Positions 1 to 6,136 of a stretch of 6,136 nucleotides of DNA are shown here, piece by piece. The translations under genes were made by a program, and so were the position numbers. Each line of letters opens with the position of its first letter. The stretch's first letter is position 1. This DNA comes from Acidobacteriaceae bacterium (GTDB taxonomy: Bacteria > Acidobacteriota > Terriglobia > Terriglobales > Acidobacteriaceae): the NCBI GenBank assembly GCA_030044455.1, contig JASHVU010000804.1:1-6136 (forward strand), in the 5' to 3' direction. The notes below the pieces were generated by a model, which had not been told where the DNA came from, searched no databases, and worked only from the letters and a program-made list of their open reading frames with translations.

Positions 1-462
1 GTGGATGCGCGGACGGACGAAAAGTTTGTCCTCATGGCGCGGACTGATGCGCTGGCCAAGGAGGGATTGGCGGCCGCCATCGAGCGCGCGCAAGCTTACG
101 TTGCCGCTGGCGCCGACATGATATTCGCCGAAGCGGTAACGGAATTGCCGATGTATTCCGAATTCAAGCATGCCTTGGGCGTGCCCATCCTGGCCAATAT
201 CACCGAGTTCGGCCAGACGCCGCTTTTCACGCGCGAGGAACTGGCCGACGCGGGCGTCGACATCGTTCTCTATTGCTGCTCGGCCTATCGCGCCATGAAC
301 GCCGCGGCGCTCATGGTCTACGAGACCATCCGCAAGGAAGGCACGCAGCGTAGCGTGGTACCGATGATGCAGACGCGCGAGGAGCTGTATCGTTTTCTCG
401 AATACCACGCCTACGAGAAGAAGCTCGACGAGCTGTTTGCGCGAGAGAAGCGCGAAGAGTAG
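1..462 (+). CDS. prpB: 2-methylisocitrate lyase, C-terminal part (5' end outside window)
   Basis: PrpB splits 2-methylisocitrate into pyruvate and succinate, the last step of the cytoplasmic methylcitrate cycle, using Mg2+ in an isocitrate-lyase/PEP-mutase-type barrel. The 153 visible residues align end to end with the C-terminal half of E. coli PrpB as I recall it. MARTDA (12-17) carries the Arg equivalent to R158. FAEAVTE (42-48) carries E44, equivalent to E188. [10 protein letters not shown] (62-71) carries N66 and T68, equivalent to N210 and T212. The tail EGTQRSV...MQTREELY...[11 protein letters not shown] is typical of PrpB and distinguishes it from isocitrate lyase AceA. The first codon, GTG, is an internal Val and not a start: the family is about 295 residues, so roughly 144 residues lie upstream, including the catalytic Lys-x-Cys loop. 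The stop is TAG at 460-462. prpC follows after 48 bases, so the two are probably cotranscribed. Confidence 0.95.
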   Translation: MDARTDEKFVLMARTDALAKEGLAAAIERAQAYVAAGADMIFAEAVTELPMYSEFKHALGVPILANITEFGQTPLFTREELADAGVDIVLYCCSAYRAMNAAALMVYETIRKEGTQRSVVPMMQTREELYRFLEYHAYEKKLDELFAREKREE

Positions 463-498
463 ACACTCTAGGCGCCGATCCATTAGCGTGAAGCTCGC

Positions 499-503
499 AG
501 GAG
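499..503 (+). promoter_or_regulatory. Ribosome binding site of prpC
   Basis: AGGAG lies 7 bases before ATG 511. This is a canonical Shine-Dalgarno sequence and spacing, and it fixes the prpC start. The rest of the 48-base prpB-prpC gap shows no promoter or terminator that I can support. Confidence 0.8.
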
Positions 504-510
504 TCTCCGG

Positions 511-1674
511 ATGAGCCAGGTCGAAACGCAGTCGCCGTCCACCTTCAAACCCAAAAAATCCGTCGCGCTTTCCGGCACGCCCGCGGGCAACACCGCGCTC
601 TGCACCGTGGGCCACAGCGGCAACGACCTGCACTATCGCGGCTACGACATCAAGGACCTGGCCGCGCAATGCGAATTCGAAGAGGTCGCCTACCTGCTCG
701 TGCACGGCAAGCTGCCCAATGCAGTCGAGCTGGCCGCGTACAAGGCGAGCCTGCGGCCGATGCGCAGCCTGCCCGCGGCCGTAAAGCAGGCGCTCGAGCT
801 CCTGCCGCCCACAACCCATCCCATGGACGTGCTGCGCACCGGCGTCTCGGTGCTGGGCTGCGTGCGCCCCGAAGCCGACGATCACAACGACGCCGGCGCG
901 CGAGCTATTGCCGATGGGCTGCTGGCCTCGCTGCCTTCGATGCTGGTCTACTGGCATCAATTCGCGCGCAATGGCCGCCGCATCGAGGTCGAAACGGGCG
1001 ACCAATCGATCGCCGCGCATTTTCTTCACCTGCTGCACGGCAAGGAGCCGGGCGCGGAGTGGGTGGCGGCCATGCAGACCTCGCTGATTCTCTACGCCGA
1101 GCACGAGTTCAACGCATCCACCTTTACGGCGCGCGTGATCGCCGGCACCGGTTCCGATCTCTACTCCTGCATCGGCGGAGCCATTGGCGCGCTGAAAGGG
1201 CCCAGGCACGGCGGCGCCAACGAGGTCGCACTGCAGATCCAGCGCCGCTATCGTTCGGCCGAAGACGCCGAGTTCGATATCCGGCGACGCGTGGACGCGC
1301 GCGAGGTCATCATCGGCTTCGGCCATCCGGTCTACACCATCAGCGATCCGCGCAGCGACATCGTGAAAGACATCGCGCGCGGCCTTGCGCACGATGACGA
1401 TGGCAATACACTCTTTGCGATCGCCGAGCGCATCGAGCAGGTGATGCACGAGACCAAGTGCATGTTCCCCAACCTCGACTGGTTCAGCGCCGTCGCCTAT
1501 CACCTGATGGGCATTCCCGTCGACCTGTTCACGCCCATCTTCGTCATGGCGCGAACCGCCGGCTGGTGCGCGCACGTCATCGAGCAGCGGCAGGACGGCA
1601 AGATCATCCGGCCGTCGGCGAATTACACCGGGCCGGAGAATCTCAAATTCGTGCCCGTAGGAGAGCGTGGATAA
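511..1674 (+). CDS. prpC: 2-methylcitrate synthase
   Basis: PrpC condenses propionyl-CoA with oxaloacetate to give 2-methylcitrate and CoA, the entry step of the methylcitrate cycle. The protein has 387 residues, close to the roughly 389 of E. coli PrpC, so it is full length. The three citrate-synthase-fold catalytic residues are in place: H233 in [10 protein letters not shown]272 in GFGHPVY and D323 in PNLDWFSA. Supporting family blocks are the early [12 protein letters not shown] (about 41-52) and [20 protein letters not shown] (about 197-216), with [13 protein letters not shown] following. The operon context, between prpB and prpD, favours methylcitrate synthase over the closely related GltA citrate synthase. 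The ATG has a good AGGAG 7 bases upstream. Third positions are strongly C/G. The last codons overlap a possible upstream prpD start (GTG 1667) and a hairpin at 1660-1687. Confidence 0.96.
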   Translation: MSQVETQSPSTFKPKKSVALSGTPAGNTALCTVGHSGNDLHYRGYDIKDLAAQCEFEEVAYLLVHGKLPNAVELAAYKASLRPMRSLPAAVKQALELLPPTTHPMDVLRTGVSVLGCVRPEADDHNDAGARAIADGLLASLPSMLVYWHQFARNGRRIEVETGDQSIAAHFLHLLHGKEPGAEWVAAMQTSLILYAEHEFNASTFTARVIAGTGSDLYSCIGGAIGALKGPRHGGANEVALQIQRRYRSAEDAEFDIRRRVDAREVIIGFGHPVYTISDPRSDIVKDIARGLAHDDDGNTLFAIAERIEQVMHETKCMFPNLDWFSAVAYHLMGIPVDLFTPIFVMARTAGWCAHVIEQRQDGKIIRPSANYTGPENLKFVPVGERG

Positions 1675-1687
1675 AGTTTCCACCTCC
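1660..1687 (+). promoter_or_regulatory. Bulged hairpin over the prpC stop, a Shine-Dalgarno and GTG 1667
   Basis: GTGGA (1667-1671) is complementary to TCCAC (1679-1683) across a 7-base loop. Immediately outside it, GGAG (1660-1663) is complementary to CTCC (1684-1687), with AGC (1664-1666) as a bulge on the 5' side, giving nine pairs in all. The structure would bury the AGGAG at 1659-1663 and the GTG at 1667, and it contains the prpC stop (1672-1674). No T-run follows, so it is not a classical terminator. It may shape translation or mRNA stability at the prpC/prpD junction, or it may be chance. The pairing is seen in the sequence; any function is inference. Confidence 0.35.
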
Positions 1688-1768
1688 CTGACACAACGAG
1701 CGGCAGGGATGGGTCGCCCAGTGGATACTATTCTTGGCTCCAATCGGGAAAAGGAAAGCAAAGCCTTC

Positions 1769-3217
1769 GTGTCCTCCCCCACCAGCAGCGAACGTCCCGC
1801 CCCCGACCAGGTCCTCGTCGATATCGCCGAATATGCGCTGAACTACAGGATCGAAAGCGATCTGGCTTATTCGACGGCGCGCGCCTGCCTCATCGACACG
1901 CTGGGCTGCGGCCTCGAGGCGCTCGATTATCCGGCCTGCACCAAGCTTCTCGGCCCGATCGTGCCCGGAACCATCGTGCCGGGCGGCGCGCGCGTGCCGG
2001 GAACGAGCTACCAGCTCGATCCCGTGCAGGCGGCCTTCAACATCGGCGCCATGATCCGCTGGCTCGACTTCAACGACACGTGGCTGGCCGCCGAGTGGGG
2101 GCATCCATCCGACAATCTCGGCGGCATCCTCGCCGTTGCCGACTGGCTTTCGCGCACCGCTATCTCCGAACGCGGAAAGCCGCTGCGGATGCACGACGTG
2201 TTGACCGCGATGATCAGGGCGCACGAGATCCAGGGCTGCCTGGCGCTCGAGAACTCGTTCAACAAGGTCGGCCTCGATCACGTGGTGCTGGTGAAGGTGG
2301 CGACCACGGCGGTTGTCTGCTGGCTGCTCGACCTCACGCGCGCGCAGACCATCGACGCGCTTTCTCTCGCGTGGGTCGACGGGCAGAGCCTGCGCACCTG
2401 CCGGCACGCGCCGAATACCGGCTCGCGCAAGAGCTGGGCCGCTGGCGACGCCACCAGCCGCGGCGTGCGCCTGGCGCTGATGGCGCGCGTCGGCGAAATG
2501 GGCTACCCTTCGGCGCTGACCGCGAGGACATGGGGCTTCTACGACGTCTCGTTCAAAGGGGGCGAGTTCAAATTCCAGCGGCCCTACGGCTCCTATGTGA
2601 TGGAGAACGTGCTGTTCAAGATCAGCTACCCGGCCGAGTTCCACGCGCAGACCGCGGTGGAAGCGGCAATTAGGCTGCGGCAGAAGCTGGACGCGACAGG
2701 GCTTTCCTCCGACGGAATAAGAAGCATCACGGTGCGGACGCATGAAGCGTGCCTGCGCATCATCGACAAGAAAGGCCCATTGGCGAACCCCGCGGACCGC
2801 GATCATTGCATTCAATACATGGTTGCGGTTCCGCTCATTTTCGGGCGGCTGACGGCGGCGGACTATGAGGACGAGATTGCTCGCGATCCCAGAATCGACG
2901 CACTGCGGCGGAAGATCGAATGCGTAGAAGAGCCGGCTTACACGGCCGATTATCACGACCCTGAGAAACGCTCGATTGCGAACTCGCTGTGTGCCGTTCT
3001 CGAAGATGGCACTGTGCTGGAAGAGACGGTCGAGTATCCGATCGGCCACAAGCGCCGCCGCGAAGAGGGACTGCCGCTGCTGGTGGAGAAGTTCAGGACC
3101 AACCTGCGGCGCCGATTTGCAGAAGACCGGCAAAAGCGCATCCTGGATGTCTCGCTGGACGCGGAACGGCTCGACGCCATGCCGGTGAACGAGTATGTCG
3201 AGTTATACCTTCCTTAG
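1769..3217 (+). CDS. prpD: 2-methylcitrate dehydratase (MmgE/PrpD family)
   Basis: PrpD dehydrates 2-methylcitrate to 2-methylaconitate without an Fe-S cluster; an aconitase elsewhere would rehydrate the product. The similarity to E. coli PrpD, as I recall it, is very high throughout: [12 protein letters not shown] and LGPIVPGT near the N-terminus, RWLDFNDTW (97-105), GHPSDN (111-116), [12 protein letters not shown] (220-231), DRDHCIQYM (343-351) and a C-terminal [10 protein letters not shown]. The start is chosen at GTG 1769. This gives 482 residues (E. coli has 483) and aligns without gaps from residue 1. GC at third positions is 17/34 codons before this point and 17/20 just after. An AAGGA at 1751-1755 lies 13 bases upstream, a rather long spacing. 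The alternative GTG 1667 overlaps prpC by 8 bases, has AGGAG only 3 bases away and adds 34 unrelated residues; ATG 1709 is also in frame. Codon usage shifts after about residue 297. No prpE, acnD or prpF follows. Confidence 0.95.
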   Translation: MSSPTSSERPAPDQVLVDIAEYALNYRIESDLAYSTARACLIDTLGCGLEALDYPACTKLLGPIVPGTIVPGGARVPGTSYQLDPVQAAFNIGAMIRWLDFNDTWLAAEWGHPSDNLGGILAVADWLSRTAISERGKPLRMHDVLTAMIRAHEIQGCLALENSFNKVGLDHVVLVKVATTAVVCWLLDLTRAQTIDALSLAWVDGQSLRTCRHAPNTGSRKSWAAGDATSRGVRLALMARVGEMGYPSALTARTWGFYDVSFKGGEFKFQRPYGSYVMENVLFKISYPAEFHAQTAVEAAIRLRQKLDATGLSSDGIRSITVRTHEACLRIIDKKGPLANPADRDHCIQYMVAVPLIFGRLTAADYEDEIARDPRIDALRRKIECVEEPAYTADYHDPEKRSIANSLCAVLEDGTVLEETVEYPIGHKRRREEGLPLLVEKFRTNLRRRFAEDRQKRILDVSLDAERLDAMPVNEYVELYLP

Positions 3218-3228
3218 CGAATTTTTTC

Positions 3229-3257
3229 GGGACACCGCCGGTTCCATCGACTATATT
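3229..3257 (+). promoter_or_regulatory. Candidate sigma70-type promoter for the M1-like protease gene
   Basis: A -35-like GGGACA (3229-3234, 4 of 6 matches to TTGACA) and a -10-like TATATT (3252-3257, 5 of 6) are separated by exactly 17 bases. Transcription would begin near 3264, giving a leader of about 34 bases. The 80-base gap is the most AT-rich stretch nearby, and the neighbouring genes differ in function, which supports a separate promoter. Hexamer matches of this quality also arise by chance. Confidence 0.4.
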
Positions 3258-3297
3258 TATTCACCAGAAATCTACACAGCATCCGGGGGCCCATTTC

Positions 3298-5757
3298 ATG
3301 GAGATTTGTAAGCGCGTCTTTGCCTGCCTCGTCCTGTCTCTTCTCACCTTTTGCAGCTTCGTGATGCATGCGCAAAGGGCGCCCAACGCAAACGCGGTTT
3401 ACCAGCAGCTGCGCAATCTGATGCCGAGTGGCGCTACGATCACGGTCAACAATCTCGTCTTGAAGCGCGATGCGGCGGTCTTCACCTTCAAGAGCGGCAG
3501 CTTCGCGTTTTACGGCGAGGTAAACGGAAAAGTGACGGGTGCGGTTTTCCGCGGCGACGGCAACGTGCACATCACGCCGCCGACGCAGCAGGAGCGCAAT
3601 AACCTGGCGCTGGTGATGCATACACAAGAGTTCGACGAGGGCTTTGACGAAGCGGTGCTGCGCTTCACAGACGGTACTGCTAATGAACTGAAAAAGGCAT
3701 CGGCTGGGGCAGGGCAGGATGCCGGCTCATTCCTAAAACCCGCGCAGGATATGCAATCGCTATTCAGACACCACTCAATACAAACCTACGGCAGCGAGAA
3801 TGGGACATATTACGAAAAGATTTTTTATGGGAACGTGGATCTGCGGTTGCTGGAGGACGTGCTGAGTCCGGCTCCGGGCGAGTTCTTCATGGCCGAGCTA
3901 CATGGTGGGAAGCACGCGCAACTTTTCTTTGTGATCGATCCTCACGGAGTTGACAGCGAGATTGAGCCCGACGAAGTGGCGCTGATGGTATGGGATCCGG
4001 CCATCAACGGGACGATTTATCCTCTTTCGTTTCGATTGGCCTCAGAGTACGCGAACGGCACTCCCTCTGGCGATGTTCAGAACGAGGCGTACAAAATCCT
4101 GGACGAGAAACTCGACGTATCAATTGATAAAGGCGGGGCGCTTTCAAGTGTTGCGACCGTGGAGGTGCGCGCCGACCAGGACGGACTGGCTGTAGTGCCA
4201 TTTGATTTGTATCCAACGCTGCGCGTAAGCGAGGTGACGACCGACAAGGGCGATGCGCTGGATTTTGTGCAGGAAGAGAAGGACCAGGATCCGGACTTCG
4301 GGGTCGTGCTTGCCGCGCCGCTCAAGAAGGGTGACACGACTACCGTTCGCATCACCTATGGCGGCAAAAACGCGGTAATGAACAAGGGCAACAGCAACTA
4401 CTTTCCTGTAGCGCGCGAAGACTGGTATCCGAGTTCGAGCCAGGGCCTGGGCGACTATGCCAACTACGAGATGAAATTTCACGTTCCCAAGGGACTGCAG
4501 TTGATTGCCACTGGAACCAAGGTGAATGAGGGGAACGACGGCAAAGAGACCACCACTGAGTGGAAGACTGAGACGCCTCTGCCGGTGGTTGGATTCACGC
4601 TGGGCGACTTTCAATCGAAGGAAGCAACGGTGGGAGCTGCCGGCCAGGTGCAGATCACCATCGATGCCTATGCCAACCGGCAGCCTCCGGATTTTCTGTC
4701 GAATTTAGATGGAGATGCATTAGGGACGCTCCAGCCGGGAGCCATGCTGCCGAACGAATTGAGCCAGGCTCAGGCGGCCGCGCAGGTTTACACCAACTTC
4801 TACGGCCAAATTCCTTTCACTCACATCGCGTTGACCGGGCAGCCGGATTGCAGTTTCGGCCAGAGCTGGCCAATGCTGGTGTATCTGCCGGTTTGCGGAT
4901 TTCTGGATGTGACGCAACGGCACAATCTGGAGTTAGACCTGTCTGATCCCCAGTACTGGAGGGTGGTGACGCCGCACGAAGTGGCGCACCAGTGGTGGGG
5001 ACAGACGGTAGGATTCCGCGGCTATCGCGATCAGTGGATGAGCGAGGGATTCGCCGACGCGTCTGCTGCGTTGTTCCTTCTGTCGACGCGGCCCAAGCCC
5101 GACGATTATCTCGATTTCTGGAAGTCGGAACGGAAGCTGCTTACCGACAAGAATGAATTTGGTTTCAGGCCGATTGATGTGGGTCCGGTGACAATGGGCA
5201 CCCGCCTGATGTCACCCAAGGCGGGGTGGAACATCTATGGCGACCTGGTTTATCCCAAGGGCGCGTTTATTCTGCACATGATCCAGATGATGATGTGGAA
5301 TCCGCGCGAAGGCGACGCACAGTTCAAGGCAATGATGCAGGACTTTGTTACAACGTACAAGCTGAGGGCCGCCACGACCGAGGACTTTAAGGCGATGGTG
5401 GAAAAGCACATGAGCCCGGCCATGAACCTAGACGGCAACGGCAGCATGGATTGGTTTTTCAACGAGTACGTGTACGGCACCGATTTGCCGGCGTATCACT
5501 TTGAGGGCGACGCCACGCAGACGGCGGATGGAAACGCGGTGCACATCAAGCTGGATCAATCGGGCGTGTCCGACACGTTCAAGGCGCTTGTACCTGTATA
5601 TCTGGAGCTGGCGAACGGCCAGGTTCTGCGGATGATGCAAATGAGAATGAGCGGCAATGGGTCGTATGAGCACACGTTCAACTTGCCCAAGCTACCGGCG
5701 CCGATCAAGAAAGTGAGCATCAACTACTATTACGATCTGCTGTGCACCGAGGAATAG
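3298..5757 (+). CDS. Secreted M1-like (gluzincin) metallopeptidase with extra N-terminal domain
   Basis: This is a zinc metallopeptidase of 819 residues. Residues 1-25 form a signal peptide (KR, a hydrophobic core, likely cleavage after MHA at 25), so it probably acts in the periplasm or outside the cell. Residues about 27-260 are an extra region with a FYGEVNGKVTGAVFRGDG block (71-88). About 268-360 resembles the beta-rich N-terminal domain of M1 enzymes. The catalytic part follows: HEVAH (560-564) with E561 as general base and H560, H564 and E583 as zinc ligands (HExxH-18-E), then Y652 in YPKGAF, matching the transition-state Tyr of the family. The usual GxMEN exopeptidase motif is absent; GQSWP (521-525) occupies its place. 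The mature protein has only three Cys: 518, 533 and 816. No large helical C-terminal domain is present; about 100 residues of apparent beta structure end the protein. ATG 3298 is chosen because it opens the signal peptide; its ribosome binding site is only a G-run (3285-3289) 8 bases upstream. The substrate is unknown. It may not be a true aminopeptidase. Confidence 0.9.
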   Translation: MEICKRVFACLVLSLLTFCSFVMHAQRAPNANAVYQQLRNLMPSGATITVNNLVLKRDAAVFTFKSGSFAFYGEVNGKVTGAVFRGDGNVHITPPTQQERNNLALVMHTQEFDEGFDEAVLRFTDGTANELKKASAGAGQDAGSFLKPAQDMQSLFRHHSIQTYGSENGTYYEKIFYGNVDLRLLEDVLSPAPGEFFMAELHGGKHAQLFFVIDPHGVDSEIEPDEVALMVWDPAINGTIYPLSFRLASEYANGTPSGDVQNEAYKILDEKLDVSIDKGGALSSVATVEVRADQDGLAVVPFDLYPTLRVSEVTTDKGDALDFVQEEKDQDPDFGVVLAAPLKKGDTTTVRITYGGKNAVMNKGNSNYFPVAREDWYPSSSQGLGDYANYEMKFHVPKGLQLIATGTKVNEGNDGKETTTEWKTETPLPVVGFTLGDFQSKEATVGAAGQVQITIDAYANRQPPDFLSNLDGDALGTLQPGAMLPNELSQAQAAAQVYTNFYGQIPFTHIALTGQPDCSFGQSWPMLVYLPVCGFLDVTQRHNLELDLSDPQYWRVVTPHEVAHQWWGQTVGFRGYRDQWMSEGFADASAALFLLSTRPKPDDYLDFWKSERKLLTDKNEFGFRPIDVGPVTMGTRLMSPKAGWNIYGDLVYPKGAFILHMIQMMMWNPREGDAQFKAMMQDFVTTYKLRAATTEDFKAMVEKHMSPAMNLDGNGSMDWFFNEYVYGTDLPAYHFEGDATQTADGNAVHIKLDQSGVSDTFKALVPVYLELANGQVLRMMQMRMSGNGSYEHTFNLPKLPAPIKKVSINYYYDLLCTEE

Positions 5758-5872
5758 CTGGGGAGCGCAGTGGCGGGCGGCATCGATCGAATAGATGAGA
5801 CAACGGCAGACAGCTCGAATGATTTATACTCCCACCGAAGTGATGAACGGCTTTTTGATGCGAGGTAAGGGA
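5758..5872 (+). promoter_or_regulatory. Intergenic region with a weak promoter candidate
   Basis: This 115-base gap separates the protease gene from the next exported-protein gene. TATACT (5825-5830) matches a -10 box at 5 of 6 positions, but no good -35 hexamer lies 16-18 bases upstream: GAGACA at 5797-5802 is 22 bases away and CAGACA at 5807-5812 is 12 away. GAGG (5862-5865) lies 7 bases before ATG 5873 and is the likely ribosome binding site. I see no stem followed by a T-run, so no intrinsic terminator for the protease gene is supported. Confidence 0.3.
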
Positions 5873-6136
5873 ATGAGAAAGTTTTCAATTTTGGCTTTGC
5901 TGTCGAGTTTATTGCTTCCGGTTACGCTGACGGCGCAGGCGGGCGACAAGATTATGAAACCGGCAGACACGCAGAAACTATTGCCGGCCAGCGTGTGGTA
6001 CGACGGTCAAGCCGCGCCGTCGCAATTGCGCAACTCGGGTGGCGTGAAGTTTGCCGATGGGCACTTTGTGCTGGCCACGCTGGTTGACAACAGCGGGTAC
6101 TCGACGGGTGTTGCCGCCAAGTACCAGGCATATTTT
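5873..6136 (+). CDS. Small exported protein of unknown function, N-terminal part (3' end outside window)
   Basis: The frame stays open for 88 codons to the window edge. Residues 1-23 form a clear signal peptide: MRK, a Leu-rich core (LALLSSLLLP) and an Ala-x-Ala-type site (LTAQA, cleavage after 21 or 23). There is no lipobox Cys. The mature part starts GDKIMKPADTQKLLPASV and continues through GQAAPSQLRNSGGVKF (45-60), LATLVD (67-72) and SGYSTGV (74-80) to KYQAYF at the edge. I recall this pattern from uncharacterised secreted proteins of Acidobacteriota but cannot assign a named family or a function. ATG 5873 is preferred because GAGG lies 7 bases upstream and the signal peptide begins there. 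In-frame ATGs at 5843 and 5858 would add 10 or 5 residues. There are no Cys residues in the visible part. Its neighbour is another exported protein, but the gap and separate signals suggest an independent unit. Confidence 0.75.
   Translation, partial: MRKFSILALLSSLLLPVTLTAQAGDKIMKPADTQKLLPASVWYDGQAAPSQLRNSGGVKFADGHFVLATLVDNSGYSTGVAAKYQAYF

Noticed and set aside
669..1397. 242-codon alternative + frame inside prpC, and similar frames at 1458-1691 and 2080-2673
   Set aside because: They are out-of-frame shadows of prpC and prpD with Arg/Ala-rich nonsense composition and no motif; the real genes in the other frame have intact catalytic motifs.
1643..3133. A 496-codon open frame on the minus strand opposite prpD
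   Set aside because: It lies almost entirely antisense to a strongly supported prpD. Its composition is Arg/His/Ala-rich, as expected of an antisense shadow in GC-biased sequence, and it shows no recognisable domain. The strong third-position GC of prpD explains the lack of stops.
3218..3245. Terminator-like sequence after prpD: CGAA-TTTT-TTCG (3218-3229) and GGGAC/GTTCC (3229-3233 with 3241-3245)
   Set aside because: The first stem has only four pairs, two of them A-T. The second needs a G-T wobble and is not followed by a T-run. Neither is convincing as an intrinsic terminator.
2989..3297. Upstream extension of the protease frame to 2989, adding 103 residues
   Set aside because: It overlaps prpD out of frame, is rich in Arg, Ala and Pro, and would bury the clear signal peptide that begins at ATG 3298.
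4144..4614. 156-codon minus-strand frame opposite the protease gene
   Set aside because: It is fully antisense to a well-supported coding region and has no signal peptide, domain or ribosome binding site that I can recognise.
5780..5796. CATC...GATG inverted repeat around ATCGATCGAATA downstream of the protease gene
   Set aside because: The stem is only four pairs and has no T-run; it is most likely chance.

Overview
The window looks like chromosome from a free-living bacterium of moderately high GC. Acidobacteriota is my best guess. The secreted M1-like protease with a long extra N-terminal region, and the small exported protein with an 'LLPASV...NSGG...SGYS.G...KYQAY' block, both resemble protein families I recall from acidobacterial genomes. 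This is recognition from memory and was not searched. The methylcitrate-cycle genes alone would fit many phyla.

Layout, all on the + strand: (1) 1-462 is the C-terminal half of prpB (2-methylisocitrate lyase), cut by the window edge. (2) 511-1674 is a complete prpC (2-methylcitrate synthase). (3) prpD (2-methylcitrate dehydratase) ends at 3217. Its start is most likely GTG 1769; an upstream GTG at 1667 is possible but less likely. (4) 3218-3297 is a short gap with a plausible sigma70-type promoter. (5) 3298-5757 encodes a secreted 819-residue M1-like gluzincin metallopeptidase. (6) 5758-5872 is a gap with a weaker promoter candidate. (7) 5873 to the window end is the start of a small exported protein of unknown function, cut by the edge.

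prpB, prpC and prpD form a co-directional cluster in the same order as the enterobacterial prp operon. Together they condense propionyl-CoA with oxaloacetate to 2-methylcitrate (PrpC), dehydrate it (PrpD) and, after rehydration by an aconitase encoded elsewhere, cleave 2-methylisocitrate to pyruvate and succinate (PrpB). No prpE, acnD or prpF follows prpD. The two exported-protein genes downstream have their own ribosome binding sites and probably their own promoters, and nothing ties them to propionate metabolism.

I see no tRNA or rRNA, insertion sequence, CRISPR array, phage gene or convincing intrinsic terminator. The window is largely ordinary. The points worth a second look are the missing GxMEN motif and the extra N-terminal domain of the protease, a hairpin covering the ribosome binding site at the prpC/prpD junction, and a sharp change in codon usage inside prpD. 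I found no convincing undescribed system.
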